Shown piece after piece: positions 16,539-24,815 of a DNA stretch of 64,000 nt. The first letter of the stretch is position 1, and each line of letters starts with the position of its first letter. The DNA comes from Bradyrhizobium sp. CER78 (GTDB lineage: Bacteria; Pseudomonadota; Alphaproteobacteria; Rhizobiales; Xanthobacteraceae). Under the pieces are notes generated by a model. It saw only the letters and a program-made list of their open reading frames with translations. It was not told the origin of the DNA and did not search any database. The DNA is taken from assembly GCF_029846235.1 (NCBI RefSeq), contig NZ_JARVWP010000025.1:1-64000 (forward strand). The letters run 5' to 3'. A program made the position numbers and the translations under genes.

Positions 16539-17648
16539 ATGAACGTCCAGATTCGGGAACGCCCGGAAGCGGCATCGTCAACCGGCATCAAGACCGCGAT
16601 CGCCGATTGCGACATCCATCCGGCGCGCGCGACCAAGGACGAGCTGTATCCTTATCTCGCCAAGCGCTGGCACGCGCATCTCGAAACCTTCGGCATCCAG
16701 GCCTATCAGGGCATGATGGAAGGCCCGCCCTATCCGAAGGCGCAGCCCAACGCGTCGCGCCGCGATGCCTATCCGCCGGAAGGCGGCCCGCAGGGCTCGT
16801 CGCTGTCCTTCATGCAGAAGCAGCATCTCGATCCCAACAATGTCGCGCTCGGCGTGCTCAACCCGCTCGCCACCGGACAGGGGCTCCGCAACCAGGATCT
16901 CGCCGGCGCGGTCTGCGCGGCGATCAATGACTGGCAGATTGAGAAGTGGACCAGCAAGGACCAGCGCCTCAAGGGCTCGGTCGTCGTCGCCAACGAGGAT
17001 GGCGTGTCTGCCGCCGCGGAAATCCGCAGGCGGGCGGGGGACAAGAACTTCGTCCAGGTGCTGCTGCTGAGCCGCAATGTCGAACCCCTCGGCCAGCGCC
17101 GTTACTGGCCGATCTATGAGGCGGCGCAGGAAGTGGGTCTTCCGATCGGCGTGCACGCCTTCGGATTCGGCGGCAACCCGATCACCGCCTCAGGTTGGCC
17201 GAGCCACTACATCGAGGAGATGGTCGGGCATTCGCAGTGCCAGCAGACCGCGCTGGCGAGCCTCGTGCTCGAAGGCGTATTCGAGCGCTTCCCGAAACTG
17301 AAGATGGTGATGGTCGAAGCCGGCTTCGGCTGGGCGCCGTCGCTGGCGTGGCGGCTCGACAAGGTGTTTGCGCGGCTGCATACCGAGGTGCCGCATTTGA
17401 AGCGCAAGCCGTCGGAATATATCCGCGATCACATCTGGTGGACGACGCAGCCGATGGAGGACCCGGAGAGCCGCGATCATCTGTTCCAGACCATCGAGTG
17501 GATCGGCTGGGACAAGCTGTTGTTCGCGACCGATTACCCGCATTGGGATTACGACGAGCCGTCGCGCGTACTGCCGGCCGGCGTCAGCGACGCCAACCGC
17601 CAGGCGTTCTACCTCGACAATGCGAAGCAGCTGTACGGTATCGCATGA
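16539..17648 (+). CDS. Amidohydrolase (ACMSD/amidohydrolase-2-like), second of a tandem pair
   Basis: 369 residues, 15 bases after the first amidohydrolase and with an AGGAGAC ribosome binding site. It has the same layout: DCDIHPARA metal motif near residue 24, YWPIYEAAQEVGLPIGVHAFGFGG, MVEAGFGWAPSLAWRLDK and LLFATDYPHWDYDEP. The N-terminal region is longer than in its neighbour. Two homologous but clearly diverged copies side by side suggest a heteromeric enzyme or two sequential steps. They are followed by a Rieske protein gene on the same strand. The substrate is not recognisable from sequence. Confidence 0.87.
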   Translation: MNVQIRERPEAASSTGIKTAIADCDIHPARATKDELYPYLAKRWHAHLETFGIQAYQGMMEGPPYPKAQPNASRRDAYPPEGGPQGSSLSFMQKQHLDPNNVALGVLNPLATGQGLRNQDLAGAVCAAINDWQIEKWTSKDQRLKGSVVVANEDGVSAAAEIRRRAGDKNFVQVLLLSRNVEPLGQRRYWPIYEAAQEVGLPIGVHAFGFGGNPITASGWPSHYIEEMVGHSQCQQTALASLVLEGVFERFPKLKMVMVEAGFGWAPSLAWRLDKVFARLHTEVPHLKRKPSEYIRDHIWWTTQPMEDPESRDHLFQTIEWIGWDKLLFATDYPHWDYDEPSRVLPAGVSDANRQAFYLDNAKQLYGIA

Positions 17649-17688
17649 TCCGAAAAAGTGGGAACCGGTTTTTCGAATCAGATCATGC
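17643..17688. repeat. R7 palindromic repeat
   Basis: GCATGATCCGAAAAA...TTTTTCGAATCAGATCATGC. The first bases contain the stop codon of the amidohydrolase, and the element fills nearly all of the gap to the Rieske gene. Confidence 0.8.
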
Positions 17689-17701
17689 GTGAGAGCAACT
17701 A

Positions 17702-18115
17702 ATGGCAAGGCATGTGATCGCTCCGGTGGACGAGTTGCCGCCGGGGTCACGAAAATTCCTCGAGATCGACGGACGGCCGATCGCGGTGTTCAACGTCAAG
17801 GGCGAGTTCTTCGGCCTGTTGAACCGCTGCCCGCACCAGGGCGCGGCGCTGTGCGAAGGGCCGCTGATCGGGCTGGCGTCGTCGTCGGATCCCGGCGAGA
17901 TCGAATACACCAAGCTCGGCGAAATCCTGCGCTGTCCGTGGCACGGCTGGGAGTTCGACATCCGCACCGGCCAGTCCTATTGCGATCCGCGCCGCTTCCG
18001 CGTGCGCGCCTATCCGGTCAGCGTCGAGCCGGGCACCAATGTGGTGAAGGGACCGTATGTCGCCGAGACCATCAAGGTCGCAGTGGAGAGCGACTACGTG
18101 GTGGTGGATCTGTAG
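17702..18115 (+). CDS. Rieske [2Fe-2S] protein
   Basis: 137-residue small Rieske protein. Cluster ligands are Cys43-x-His45 (NRCPHQGAALC) and Cys78-x-x-His81 (LRCPWHGWEFD), the standard CxH...CxxH pair. There is no catalytic mononuclear-iron domain, so it is an electron-transfer ferredoxin or small regulatory Rieske component rather than a full oxygenase. It follows the amidohydrolase pair on the same strand and probably shares their transcript. An oxygenase partner is not encoded in the window. Confidence 0.93.
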   Translation: MARHVIAPVDELPPGSRKFLEIDGRPIAVFNVKGEFFGLLNRCPHQGAALCEGPLIGLASSSDPGEIEYTKLGEILRCPWHGWEFDIRTGQSYCDPRRFRVRAYPVSVEPGTNVVKGPYVAETIKVAVESDYVVVDL

Positions 18116-18120
18116 CCGCT

Positions 18121-18229
18121 CGTCATTCCGGGGCGCCGCGAAGCGGCGAGCCCGGAATCCATTTCACCGGCTATTTTGTGGCCCGATGGATTCCGGGCCT
18201 GCGCCTTCGGCGCATCCCGGAATGACGGG
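18121..18229. repeat. Palindromic intergenic repeat, family R4
   Basis: CGTCATTCCGGGGC...CCCGGAATCC and GGATTCCGGGC...CCCGGAATGACGG form a long hairpin between the convergent Rieske and tcuB-like genes. Other copies are at 45121-45228, 46400-46503, 47767-47887 and 49154-49246. Confidence 0.85.
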
Positions 18230-18234
18230 AGAAG

Positions 18235-19338
18235 TCACTCCGCCATCGTCTGCCGCTCCCGCGCGTAGCGCACTAGCGCGACGAAGCGGTAGATGCCGTG
18301 TACGAACTTTCCGTAGGGCATCGTGATGAACAGCGCGAACACCACGCCGAGATGCAGCGCCAGCAGCGGGCCCATCGCGGCGGTCTCGCGCCACAGCAGC
18401 AGGGCAAGGCCGGTGATGCTGGTCAGGAACAGCATCAGGATGAACGCGGTGTCCATGCCCATGGCCTGCTCGTCGACCAGCACGCGGTCGCGCTTCCATT
18501 TCTCCGACAAGAGCCCGATCGGGCCGACCACGAGGCCGATGCCGCCGAGCGTGCCGAGCACGACCGGCAGGTCCCACCACGCATAGGGCGCCTCGCGCGC
18601 CAGCAAATAGTGATAGAGCGTGCCGACGCAGGTCGCGGCGAAGCACAGCAGGAAGCCGTAGAACGTGAAGTGGTGGTACAGCTTGCGGCGGTCGGTCGGG
18701 TGATCGTCTTCGTTGAAGCAGCCGACACCGCCGCCGTCGAGATAACGCAGCTCGCCGGCGTCGCGGACCGCCTGCAACAGCGCCTTCGCGTCGGTCGTCA
18801 TGCCGACCGGCTTGCCGATATCGCGCCAGAACGCGCGCACGCCCATCGCCAGCGCCAGGATCGCGTAGAGCAGGGCGGCGCCGAACAGCAGCGCCATCGC
18901 ATTGTGCGGCATCAGCTTGTAGAACGCGCCGGGGCCGGTGTGGATGCCGGTGAGCACGCCGCGGTCGTTGATCGCGGCGAAGCCGAAGATGAAGGTGGCG
19001 ACGCTGAGCGCTGCGATCACGCTGATGACGAGGCCATTGCGGGCGAACGCGCCGGAGAAGGCGCGCGGCCAGGCATAGGCGGCGTAGGATTCGGCACGCG
19101 CGACCGCGAGCGTCTTCGGAACATTGACGTTGAATTCGTGCGGCGGCGAGAACTGGCAGTCGGTGTAGCAGGCGCCGCAGGAATGGCAGAGATTGGCGAG
19201 ATAGTTGAGGTCGCCGTCGGAGAACGCGCGGCGCATCTCCATCGCGGGAAACACCGCGCACAGGCCCTCGCAATAGCGGCAGGAATTGCACACCGTCATC
19301 AGACGGTCGGCTTCCTGCAATGTCCTCGTCCCGTGCAT
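18235..19338 (-). CDS. tcuB: Tricarballylate utilisation 4Fe-4S membrane protein TcuB (CitB-like)
   Basis: 367-residue electron carrier from ATG 19338. The N-terminus holds two ferredoxin-like clusters, Cys17-x2-Cys20-x2-Cys23-x3-Cys27 and Cys51-x2-Cys54-x2-Cys57-x3-Cys61. About six membrane helices follow with conserved histidines (KLYHHFTFYG, LYHYLL, LALHLG) that may ligate heme. This is the architecture of TcuB, which re-oxidises the FAD of TcuA by passing electrons to the quinone pool. It lies downstream of tcuA on the same strand, separated by an esterase gene that is not part of the Salmonella tcu operon. Confidence 0.87.
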   Translation of the reverse strand: MHGTRTLQEADRLMTVCNSCRYCEGLCAVFPAMEMRRAFSDGDLNYLANLCHSCGACYTDCQFSPPHEFNVNVPKTLAVARAESYAAYAWPRAFSGAFARNGLVISVIAALSVATFIFGFAAINDRGVLTGIHTGPGAFYKLMPHNAMALLFGAALLYAILALAMGVRAFWRDIGKPVGMTTDAKALLQAVRDAGELRYLDGGGVGCFNEDDHPTDRRKLYHHFTFYGFLLCFAATCVGTLYHYLLAREAPYAWWDLPVVLGTLGGIGLVVGPIGLLSEKWKRDRVLVDEQAMGMDTAFILMLFLTSITGLALLLWRETAAMGPLLALHLGVVFALFITMPYGKFVHGIYRFVALVRYARERQTMAE

Positions 19339-19352
19339 CGCAGACTCTTTGT

Positions 19353-19402
19353 TTGACACGCTTTCTTGACGCGAACCGGTTCCCACTTCGCTTGAAAGCG
19401 CT
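19353..19402. repeat. R8 short interspersed repeat
   Basis: On the minus strand reads AGCGCTTTCAAGCGAAGTGG, then GAACCGGTTCGCG and AAGAAAGCGTGTC. A diverged plus-strand copy is at 23430-23485. It lies just upstream of the tcuB-like start, in the spacer to the esterase gene. Confidence 0.6.
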
Positions 19403-19429
19403 ATGTTACTTCTTCGTCAGCCCCTTGCC

Positions 19430-20443
19430 TTACAGCCATGTCTGGATCAGGCTGGCGACCTCGGCATTGTTCTTGTCCATCATCATCATATGCGAATTGC
19501 CCTTGATGCCGGTCTTGGGCAGATCGACCACGTCGACGCTGCCGCCGGCGGCGCGGATGGCGTCGGCGAAGGCGCCGCCGGTGGCGCGGATCTTCGGCCA
19601 GCGCGAATCGCGCTCGATGTAATCGCCATAGACCATCAGCGTTGGAATGTTCTTCAAGCTTTCGACCTTGGCGGGATCGCCGACGCCGGCCGGCTCGATC
19701 GCGATCAGCGCCTTCACCTTGTCGGGTCGCGCCTGCGCGACCTTGAAGCCGAACGTGCCGGCCTGGCTGTGGAACAGGATAATGCACGGGCCGACGCGAT
19801 CGATCTCGGCGATGTAGGCCGCGATCGTCGCGTCATCGGTGGTGGTCCAGCGCGGCACGTTCTGCTTGACGAAGTTCTCGTAGCCTTCGTTCGGGAACTG
19901 GCTGCCGGGCATCAGCCGGCGCTTGGCCGGATCGGGATCGTAGGAGCCAGGGCCGTCGCCGATCCGGAAGCGCTCGAACGGATTGGCTGTCGTGAGGAAC
20001 ACCGGATCGCCCTTGAAGATGTCAGGATATTGCGCCCAGCCGGCGCGGCCGCGCTCGACCGCGTCGGAATTGTAGACGCTCCAGCCCTTGCGCAGGAAAT
20101 AGTTCAGCCAGCCTTCGCGTCCGTCCGGCGTGGTCTCGTAGGTGACGCCGGTCAGCCCGCCGCCGTGCCACAGCAGCAGCGGATAGGCGCCCCTCTCGTT
20201 CTGCGGCAGGAAGTACTGCACGTACATCTGCTCGACCTGGTAGGTGCCGTTCGGATCGACCTTCGCCGGCACGCCGCCGGGCGTGAAGATGACTTCCTTG
20301 ACCGGTTTGCCTGATATCTCGACGAGACGGCCGCCGACATGGAACGAGCCCATGTCGCGCAGCGCGATCGGTTCGGCGGCGTTGCTTGTGGTCGACGCCA
20401 TCAGCGCGGCAGCCGCAGCGGCGACAATCGCAAGACGTGACAT
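19430..20443 (-). CDS. Exported alpha/beta-hydrolase, esterase-713-like
   Basis: 337 residues with an N-terminal signal peptide (MSRLAIVAAA... cleaved near SNAAEP). The oxyanion motif LLLWHGGGLTG is near residue 93. The nucleophile elbow is Ser226 in FHSQAG, the acid is probably Glu250 in AIEPAG, and the histidine is His318 in GNSHMMM. The Ser-Glu spacing of 24 and Ser-His spacing of 92 equal those remembered for the Alcaligenes esterase 713 triad (Ser206, Glu230, His298). This is a small family with a Glu acid and HSQ elbow. The gene lies between tcuA and tcuB and is presumably co-transcribed, so it may release the imported acid from an ester in the periplasm. Confidence 0.8.
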   Translation of the reverse strand: MSRLAIVAAAAAALMASTTSNAAEPIALRDMGSFHVGGRLVEISGKPVKEVIFTPGGVPAKVDPNGTYQVEQMYVQYFLPQNERGAYPLLLWHGGGLTGVTYETTPDGREGWLNYFLRKGWSVYNSDAVERGRAGWAQYPDIFKGDPVFLTTANPFERFRIGDGPGSYDPDPAKRRLMPGSQFPNEGYENFVKQNVPRWTTTDDATIAAYIAEIDRVGPCIILFHSQAGTFGFKVAQARPDKVKALIAIEPAGVGDPAKVESLKNIPTLMVYGDYIERDSRWPKIRATGGAFADAIRAAGGSVDVVDLPKTGIKGNSHMMMMDKNNAEVASLIQTWL

Positions 20444-20467
20444 CGCTCCTCCCCAATCGCGCGAGGC

Positions 20468-21868
20468 TCAGTTCCGCGCATTCTTCGCCGCTTCCCGTCC
20501 GGCGACGCGGCCGAACACGCTGCCGATGGTCATGCCGATGCCGGCGGCGTAGCCCTTGCCGAGCACGTTGCCGGCCATGATCTCGCCGGCGGCGAACATG
20601 TTGGCCGACGGCTTGCCGTCCTTCATCAGCATCCGTGACTGCTTGTTCACGCGGGTGCCGAGATAGGTGAAGGTGATGCCGGGCCGCACCGGATAGGCGA
20701 GGTAAGGCGGCGTCTCGATCTTGCGCGCCCAGTGCGTCTTGGCCGGGGTGATGCCTTGGGTAGCGCAGTCGTCGAGGATGGTGTGATCGAAGGTCCCAGG
20801 CTGCACCGCGGCGTTGAAGTCGGTGATGGTCTTTTCCAGTGCCGACGCGTCGAGCTCGAGCTTGCCGGCAAGCTCGGCGATCGTCGCACCCGCGATCGGC
20901 GGAAACAGCGTCGGCATGAAGCTCGTCACCACCGTGGAGTCGAAGATGATGTAGGCGATCTGGTCCGGTTGGGCTGCGACCAGGCGGCCCCAGATCGCAT
21001 AGCGCTTCGGCCAGATGTCCTCGCCTTCGTCATAGAAGCGTTCGGCATGCTTGTTGACGACGATGCCGAACACGACCGAGTCGTGGCGCGTGATGATGCC
21101 GCCGTCGAATTTCGGCGCGCGGGCGTCGATCGCGACCGCATGGCACTGGGTCGGGTCGCCGATCTCCTGCACGCCCTTGGCCAGCAGCATCTTCAGGATG
21201 GCGCCGCGATTATAGGGCGTGCCGCGGATCAGGAAATTGTCGGCGGCTTCGCCCCAATATTGCTTCAGCCATTCGATGTTGGCCTCGAAGCCGCCGGCGG
21301 CCGCCACCAGCGTCGAGGCGCGCACTTCGGTCCTGCCGCCGACCGGCTGCTTCAGCTGCGCCGAGAGGAACATGCCGTGCTCGATATTCAGATCGATCAC
21401 CTCGGCATCGTAGAGAATATCGACGCCGAGCTCCTCGGCGGTGCGATAGAGCGCGTTGAGCATCGCGCGGCCGCCGCCGAGGAAAAACGAGTTGGTGCGG
21501 CCAAGGCTCAGCGTGCCGCCGAGCGAAGGCTGCCAGCGCACGCCCTGCTCGACGATCCAGTTCAATATGTCCTTGGACTCGTGGATCATGAAGCGGGCCA
21601 GTTCCTCGTCGGTCTGGCCGCCGGTCACCAGCAGCAAATCCTTCCAGAACTCCTCCTCGGTGTAGGGACCGGTGAGGATCTCGGTCGCCGCGTCATGGGC
21701 GCAGCGCATGTTGCGGGTGTGGCGGGTGTTGCCGCCGCGGTAGAATTTCGGGGCGCCTTCCAGCACCAGCACGGAGGCGCCGGCACGCCGCGCGCTGATC
21801 GCAGCGCAAAGGGCGGCGTTGCCGCCGCCGATCACCAGCACGTCGAACCTGCGTGTCAGATCAACCAT
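20468..21868 (-). CDS. tcuA: FAD-dependent tricarballylate dehydrogenase TcuA
   Basis: 466-residue flavoprotein of the fumarate reductase/succinate dehydrogenase family. The dinucleotide-binding motif VLVIGGGNAALCAAISARRAG is at residues 10-30, followed by GGNTRHTRNMR, VAAAGGFEAN, and the C-terminal SANMFAAGEIMAGNVLGKGYAAGIGMTIGSVFGR that completes FAD binding. The length and the RHTRNMRCAHD segment match TcuA, which oxidises tricarballylate to cis-aconitate. Flanked by TcuB, an MFS carrier and a LysR regulator, it is the core of a tcu-like operon. Confidence 0.9.
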   Translation of the reverse strand: MVDLTRRFDVLVIGGGNAALCAAISARRAGASVLVLEGAPKFYRGGNTRHTRNMRCAHDAATEILTGPYTEEEFWKDLLLVTGGQTDEELARFMIHESKDILNWIVEQGVRWQPSLGGTLSLGRTNSFFLGGGRAMLNALYRTAEELGVDILYDAEVIDLNIEHGMFLSAQLKQPVGGRTEVRASTLVAAAGGFEANIEWLKQYWGEAADNFLIRGTPYNRGAILKMLLAKGVQEIGDPTQCHAVAIDARAPKFDGGIITRHDSVVFGIVVNKHAERFYDEGEDIWPKRYAIWGRLVAAQPDQIAYIIFDSTVVTSFMPTLFPPIAGATIAELAGKLELDASALEKTITDFNAAVQPGTFDHTILDDCATQGITPAKTHWARKIETPPYLAYPVRPGITFTYLGTRVNKQSRMLMKDGKPSANMFAAGEIMAGNVLGKGYAAGIGMTIGSVFGRVAGREAAKNARN

Positions 21869-21946
21869 GCGTTCTTGTGATCGTTGTTGGCATGGAAAGC
21901 AACATGCCGGGACAGGCGATCGGCCTGCCCCGAATGCATATGCCGA

Positions 21947-23272
21947 TCAGGCCGCGACCGTCTTGCGCTGCTCGATGGTCTGGCCGCCGCGATAGACGAT
22001 CAGCGCAGCGACGATGCCCAGCGCCGCGCCGAACATCAGCCAGTAGGCCGGCGAGGCCTTGTCCTGGCCGGTCATTGCGATCAGCTTGGTTGCGACAAAC
22101 GGGGTCGACGTGCCGAAGATGCCCGCCGCCAACGCGAATGCGATCGAGAAGCAGGTGGTGCGGACATGCGCCGGCACGATCTCGACCAGGCATCCCAGCA
22201 TGGTGCCGCTGTAGACGCCGAAGTAGAACGAGAACATCATCTGCACCGCCAGCAATTTCCCGAGCGTCGGCTCATGCGAGAGCCACGACAGCGCCGGGTA
22301 GGCGGTGACGAACGACAGGCCCGCGATCGCGAGCAGCACCGGCTTGCGGCCGATCCGGTCCGATAGCGCGCCGCCGACCGGATTCCAGATGAAATTCGTC
22401 ACCGCGACGAGCAGGGTCACCAGCAGTGTCCCGGACGCCGACAGATGCAGCTCCTTGCCGAAGCCGGGCGCATACACCGTGATGAAATAGAACGTCGTGG
22501 TGGTCAGCACCGCGATCATCATGCCGAGGATAACGATGCGCCAGTTCTCGATCGCCGAGGCGAACACTTCGCTCGGCGTCGGATGCTTCTTCATGGCGAG
22601 GAAGGCCGGCGTCTCCTCGAGCGAACGCCGCAGCATGAAGATGACGGGGATGATGATGCAGCCGACGAAGAACGGAATGCGCCACTTGGCGATGCCGCCG
22701 ATCGCATCCAGGAAGGTGTCGCCCGGCATGACCTCGCGCAGAACATAGCCGATGATCGCCGCAACGAAGATCGCGACCTGCTGGCTCGACGATTGGAACG
22801 AGGTGTAGAAGCCGCGGTTGCCGGGCGTCGCGATCTCGGAGAGATAGACCGACACGCCGCCAAGTTCGACGCCGGCCGAGAAGCCCTGGATCAGGCGGCC
22901 GATCAGGACAATGATCGGTGCGGCAATTCCGATCGCGGCATAGCCCGGGCAGAACGCGATCACGACGGTGCCGAGCGCCATCAGCGCGAGCGTCACGATC
23001 AGGCCCTGGCGGCGGCCGATGCGGTCGATGTAGGAGCCGAGCACGATCGCGCCGACGGGGCGCATCAGCGCGCCGAGCCAGAATACGCCATAGGCATTGA
23101 GCAGCGCCGCGGTCTCGTTCTGGGCCGGGAAGAACGCTTTCGCGATGTCCTGCGCATAGAAGCCGAACAGGAAGAAGTCGAATTGCTCGAGGAAATTGCC
23201 GCTGGTCGCGCGCAGGATCGCGCCGAGACGTGACTTGATTTGCGGTACTTGCGATGGACTCGACTGCGACAT
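21947..23272 (-). CDS. tcuC: MFS transporter, metabolite:H+ symporter family (TcuC/CitA-like)
   Basis: 441 residues from ATG 23272, preceded by a GAGGAAAGGG ribosome binding site; the longer open frame to 23488 runs through the intergenic region. Twelve membrane helices are expected. MHS-family motifs are GNFLEQFDFFLFGFYAQDIAKAFFP at the start and GSYIDRIGRRQG (loop 2-3), with GGVSVYLSEIATPGNRGFYTSFQSSSQQ and SDRIGRKP in the second half. In context it is the probable uptake system for tricarballylate or a related tricarboxylate. Confidence 0.88.
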   Translation of the reverse strand: MSQSSPSQVPQIKSRLGAILRATSGNFLEQFDFFLFGFYAQDIAKAFFPAQNETAALLNAYGVFWLGALMRPVGAIVLGSYIDRIGRRQGLIVTLALMALGTVVIAFCPGYAAIGIAAPIIVLIGRLIQGFSAGVELGGVSVYLSEIATPGNRGFYTSFQSSSQQVAIFVAAIIGYVLREVMPGDTFLDAIGGIAKWRIPFFVGCIIIPVIFMLRRSLEETPAFLAMKKHPTPSEVFASAIENWRIVILGMMIAVLTTTTFYFITVYAPGFGKELHLSASGTLLVTLLVAVTNFIWNPVGGALSDRIGRKPVLLAIAGLSFVTAYPALSWLSHEPTLGKLLAVQMMFSFYFGVYSGTMLGCLVEIVPAHVRTTCFSIAFALAAGIFGTSTPFVATKLIAMTGQDKASPAYWLMFGAALGIVAALIVYRGGQTIEQRKTVAA

Positions 23273-23337
23273 AACGCCCTTTCCTCCCCGTGACGAAATG
23301 GCCGGCGCAAATTGTCTCGCCGGCCAAGGCAGTTGGC

Positions 23338-23351
23338 TGCCATATGCGGCA
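23338..23351. promoter_or_regulatory. Candidate LysR-type binding site upstream of the MFS gene
   Basis: TGCC-ATATGC-GGCA, a perfect 4-base-arm palindrome 66-79 bases upstream of the MFS start, where a LysR activator would bind. A second inverted repeat, GCCGGCG-N10-CGCCGGC (23301-23324), lies between it and the start. Assignment to the LysR protein encoded next door is inference from position. Confidence 0.3.
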
Positions 23352-23429
23352 ATTTGGCACGCCCATCCGGCGCGACCAACCCGAAATCGCGCCGCCGCTA
23401 TCGGAAAAAAGCCGTAGGTGATTTTGCTA

Positions 23430-23485
23430 GAGCGCTTCCGAGCGACGTGGACACCGGTTGGTGTGAGGAAAACGCGTCGACACAA
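23430..23485. repeat. R8 short interspersed repeat
   Basis: AGAGCGCTTCCGAGCGACGTGG, then ACACCGGTT and GTGTGAGGAAAACGCGTC; related in reverse orientation to 19353-19402. It lies in the 237-base gap between the LysR and MFS genes, just after the LysR stop. Confidence 0.6.
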
Positions 23486-23509
23486 CAACCCAGCGCGGCG
23501 TGCGCCGCA

Positions 23510-24409
23510 TCATGCCGTGGTATGGGCGGTGGCGCCGAGCCAGGAGCGGAATGCCGACAGCTTCGGTGAATCGGCCCGTCCCTGCGGCGTGACCAGATAG
23601 AAGCCCGCATCGGCCGGCAGCGCGATCTTGAAGGGAACCACGAGGCGGCCCTTGGCGATGTCGTCCTGCACATAGGAGGTGCGGCCCATCGCGATGCCGA
23701 TGCCGTCGATCGCGGCCTGGATTGTCACGAACAGCAGGTCGAAGGTCACGCCGGGCTGTTTGGAGATGTCGGTCGGTAGGCCCGCCGCAGTCAGCCACAG
23801 CCGCCAGTCGTCGCTGTTGGCGTTGCTGGTGTGCAGCAGCACGTGATCCCTGAGGTCCTCGGGGCATTTGAGCGGCCTGGTTCCCTGCAGCAGCGACGGG
23901 CTGCACACCGGAAACAGTTCGTCCGCCATCAGCCAGTCCGCGCGCAGGCCGGCCCATTGGCCGCGGCCGTAGCGGATCGCCGCGTCGACCTTGTCGCGTT
24001 GAAAGTCGACTAGGCTGGTCGAGGTGGTAATGCGGACATCGATGCCGGAATGCGCCTCCTGGAAGGCCGACAGCCGCGGCAGCAGCCATTTCGCCGCGAG
24101 CGATGCCAGCGTCGAGACCGTCAGCACGTGATCGTCATCCCGGCGCAGCAGGCGGTCGGTCGCGAGCCTGAGGTCATTGAAGGCGGCGCGGACGCCGGGA
24201 AGGTATTCGGTAGCCTCCGGCGTCAGGCTCAGCGAGCGGTTCTGGCGGACGAACAGGCGGACGCCGAGCTCTTCCTCGAGGCGGCGGATCTGATGGCTGA
24301 TCGCGGTCTGCGTCACGTTCAGTTCGGACGCCGCCAGCGTGAAGCTCATGTGCCGCGCGGCGGCCTCGAATGCCCGGAGGCCGTTCAGCGAAGGCAGGCG
24401 GCTGGTCAT
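23510..24409 (-). CDS. LysR-family regulator of the tcu-like operon (TcuR/GcvA-like)
   Basis: 299 residues, standard LysR length. A winged HTH at residues 6-65 (LRAFEAAARHMSFTLAASELNVTQTAISHQIRRLEEELG) is followed by an effector domain with DDHVLTVSTLASLAAKWLLPRL and DAAIRYGRGQWAGL, the GcvA-like subgroup. It is encoded upstream of the MFS-tcuA-tcuB genes on the same strand, as tcuR accompanies tcuABC in Salmonella. Its effector is presumably the tricarboxylate. Confidence 0.87.
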   Translation of the reverse strand: MTSRLPSLNGLRAFEAAARHMSFTLAASELNVTQTAISHQIRRLEEELGVRLFVRQNRSLSLTPEATEYLPGVRAAFNDLRLATDRLLRRDDDHVLTVSTLASLAAKWLLPRLSAFQEAHSGIDVRITTSTSLVDFQRDKVDAAIRYGRGQWAGLRADWLMADELFPVCSPSLLQGTRPLKCPEDLRDHVLLHTSNANSDDWRLWLTAAGLPTDISKQPGVTFDLLFVTIQAAIDGIGIAMGRTSYVQDDIAKGRLVVPFKIALPADAGFYLVTPQGRADSPKLSAFRSWLGATAHTTA

Positions 24410-24527
24410 CCCTGGGTGGTCTCCAGATGCATGACTTCAATTCATGCGAAACGGTACAAAGTGTCGTTTGTGAACGGGCCGAATAGCTCAGATATTAGCG
24501 CCAACAGGTTACCGGTAGGAGCCGTAA

Positions 24528-24746
24528 ATGTCCATTTTCACCCATGAATCGATGACAAATCATCATATGCCGGAGCATCATGCGTCGGGCCTGTTGAACC
24601 AGGTCGGCGAAACCCTCCATGTCTGGTGGGAGCGCTATGAGCGCCGCCGCGAGCTGTCGCAGTGGACCGAGCGCGACCTGCACGACATCGGCATGTCCCG
24701 CAGCGACATCGTTTTCGAGACCGAGAAGCCGTTCTGGCGGGCCTGA
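24528..24746 (+). CDS. DUF1127 (YjiS-like) small protein
   Basis: 72 residues. The C-terminal half has the DUF1127 pattern: WWERYERRRELSQWTERDLHDIGMSRSDI, an Arg-rich helix followed by L-D/-G-R. Short DUF1127 proteins in alphaproteobacteria have been linked to RNA-associated phosphate and carbon metabolism. The N-terminus is His-rich (HHMPEHHA). A GGAG ribosome binding site precedes the ATG. The gene is followed by a GNAT gene. Confidence 0.85.
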   Translation: MSIFTHESMTNHHMPEHHASGLLNQVGETLHVWWERYERRRELSQWTERDLHDIGMSRSDIVFETEKPFWRA

Positions 24747-24815
24747 CAAGGACGCCTTCGCCGGCGCCGCCTCGATGAGGGGCGCCGGCCAATTTCTTCA
24801 CCCGAGGAGCGTGTC

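Noticed and set aside
23301..23324. GCCGGCG...CGCCGGC inverted repeat as a terminator
   Set aside because: It lies upstream of the MFS start and lacks a T-run; better treated as a possible operator or chance GC palindrome.
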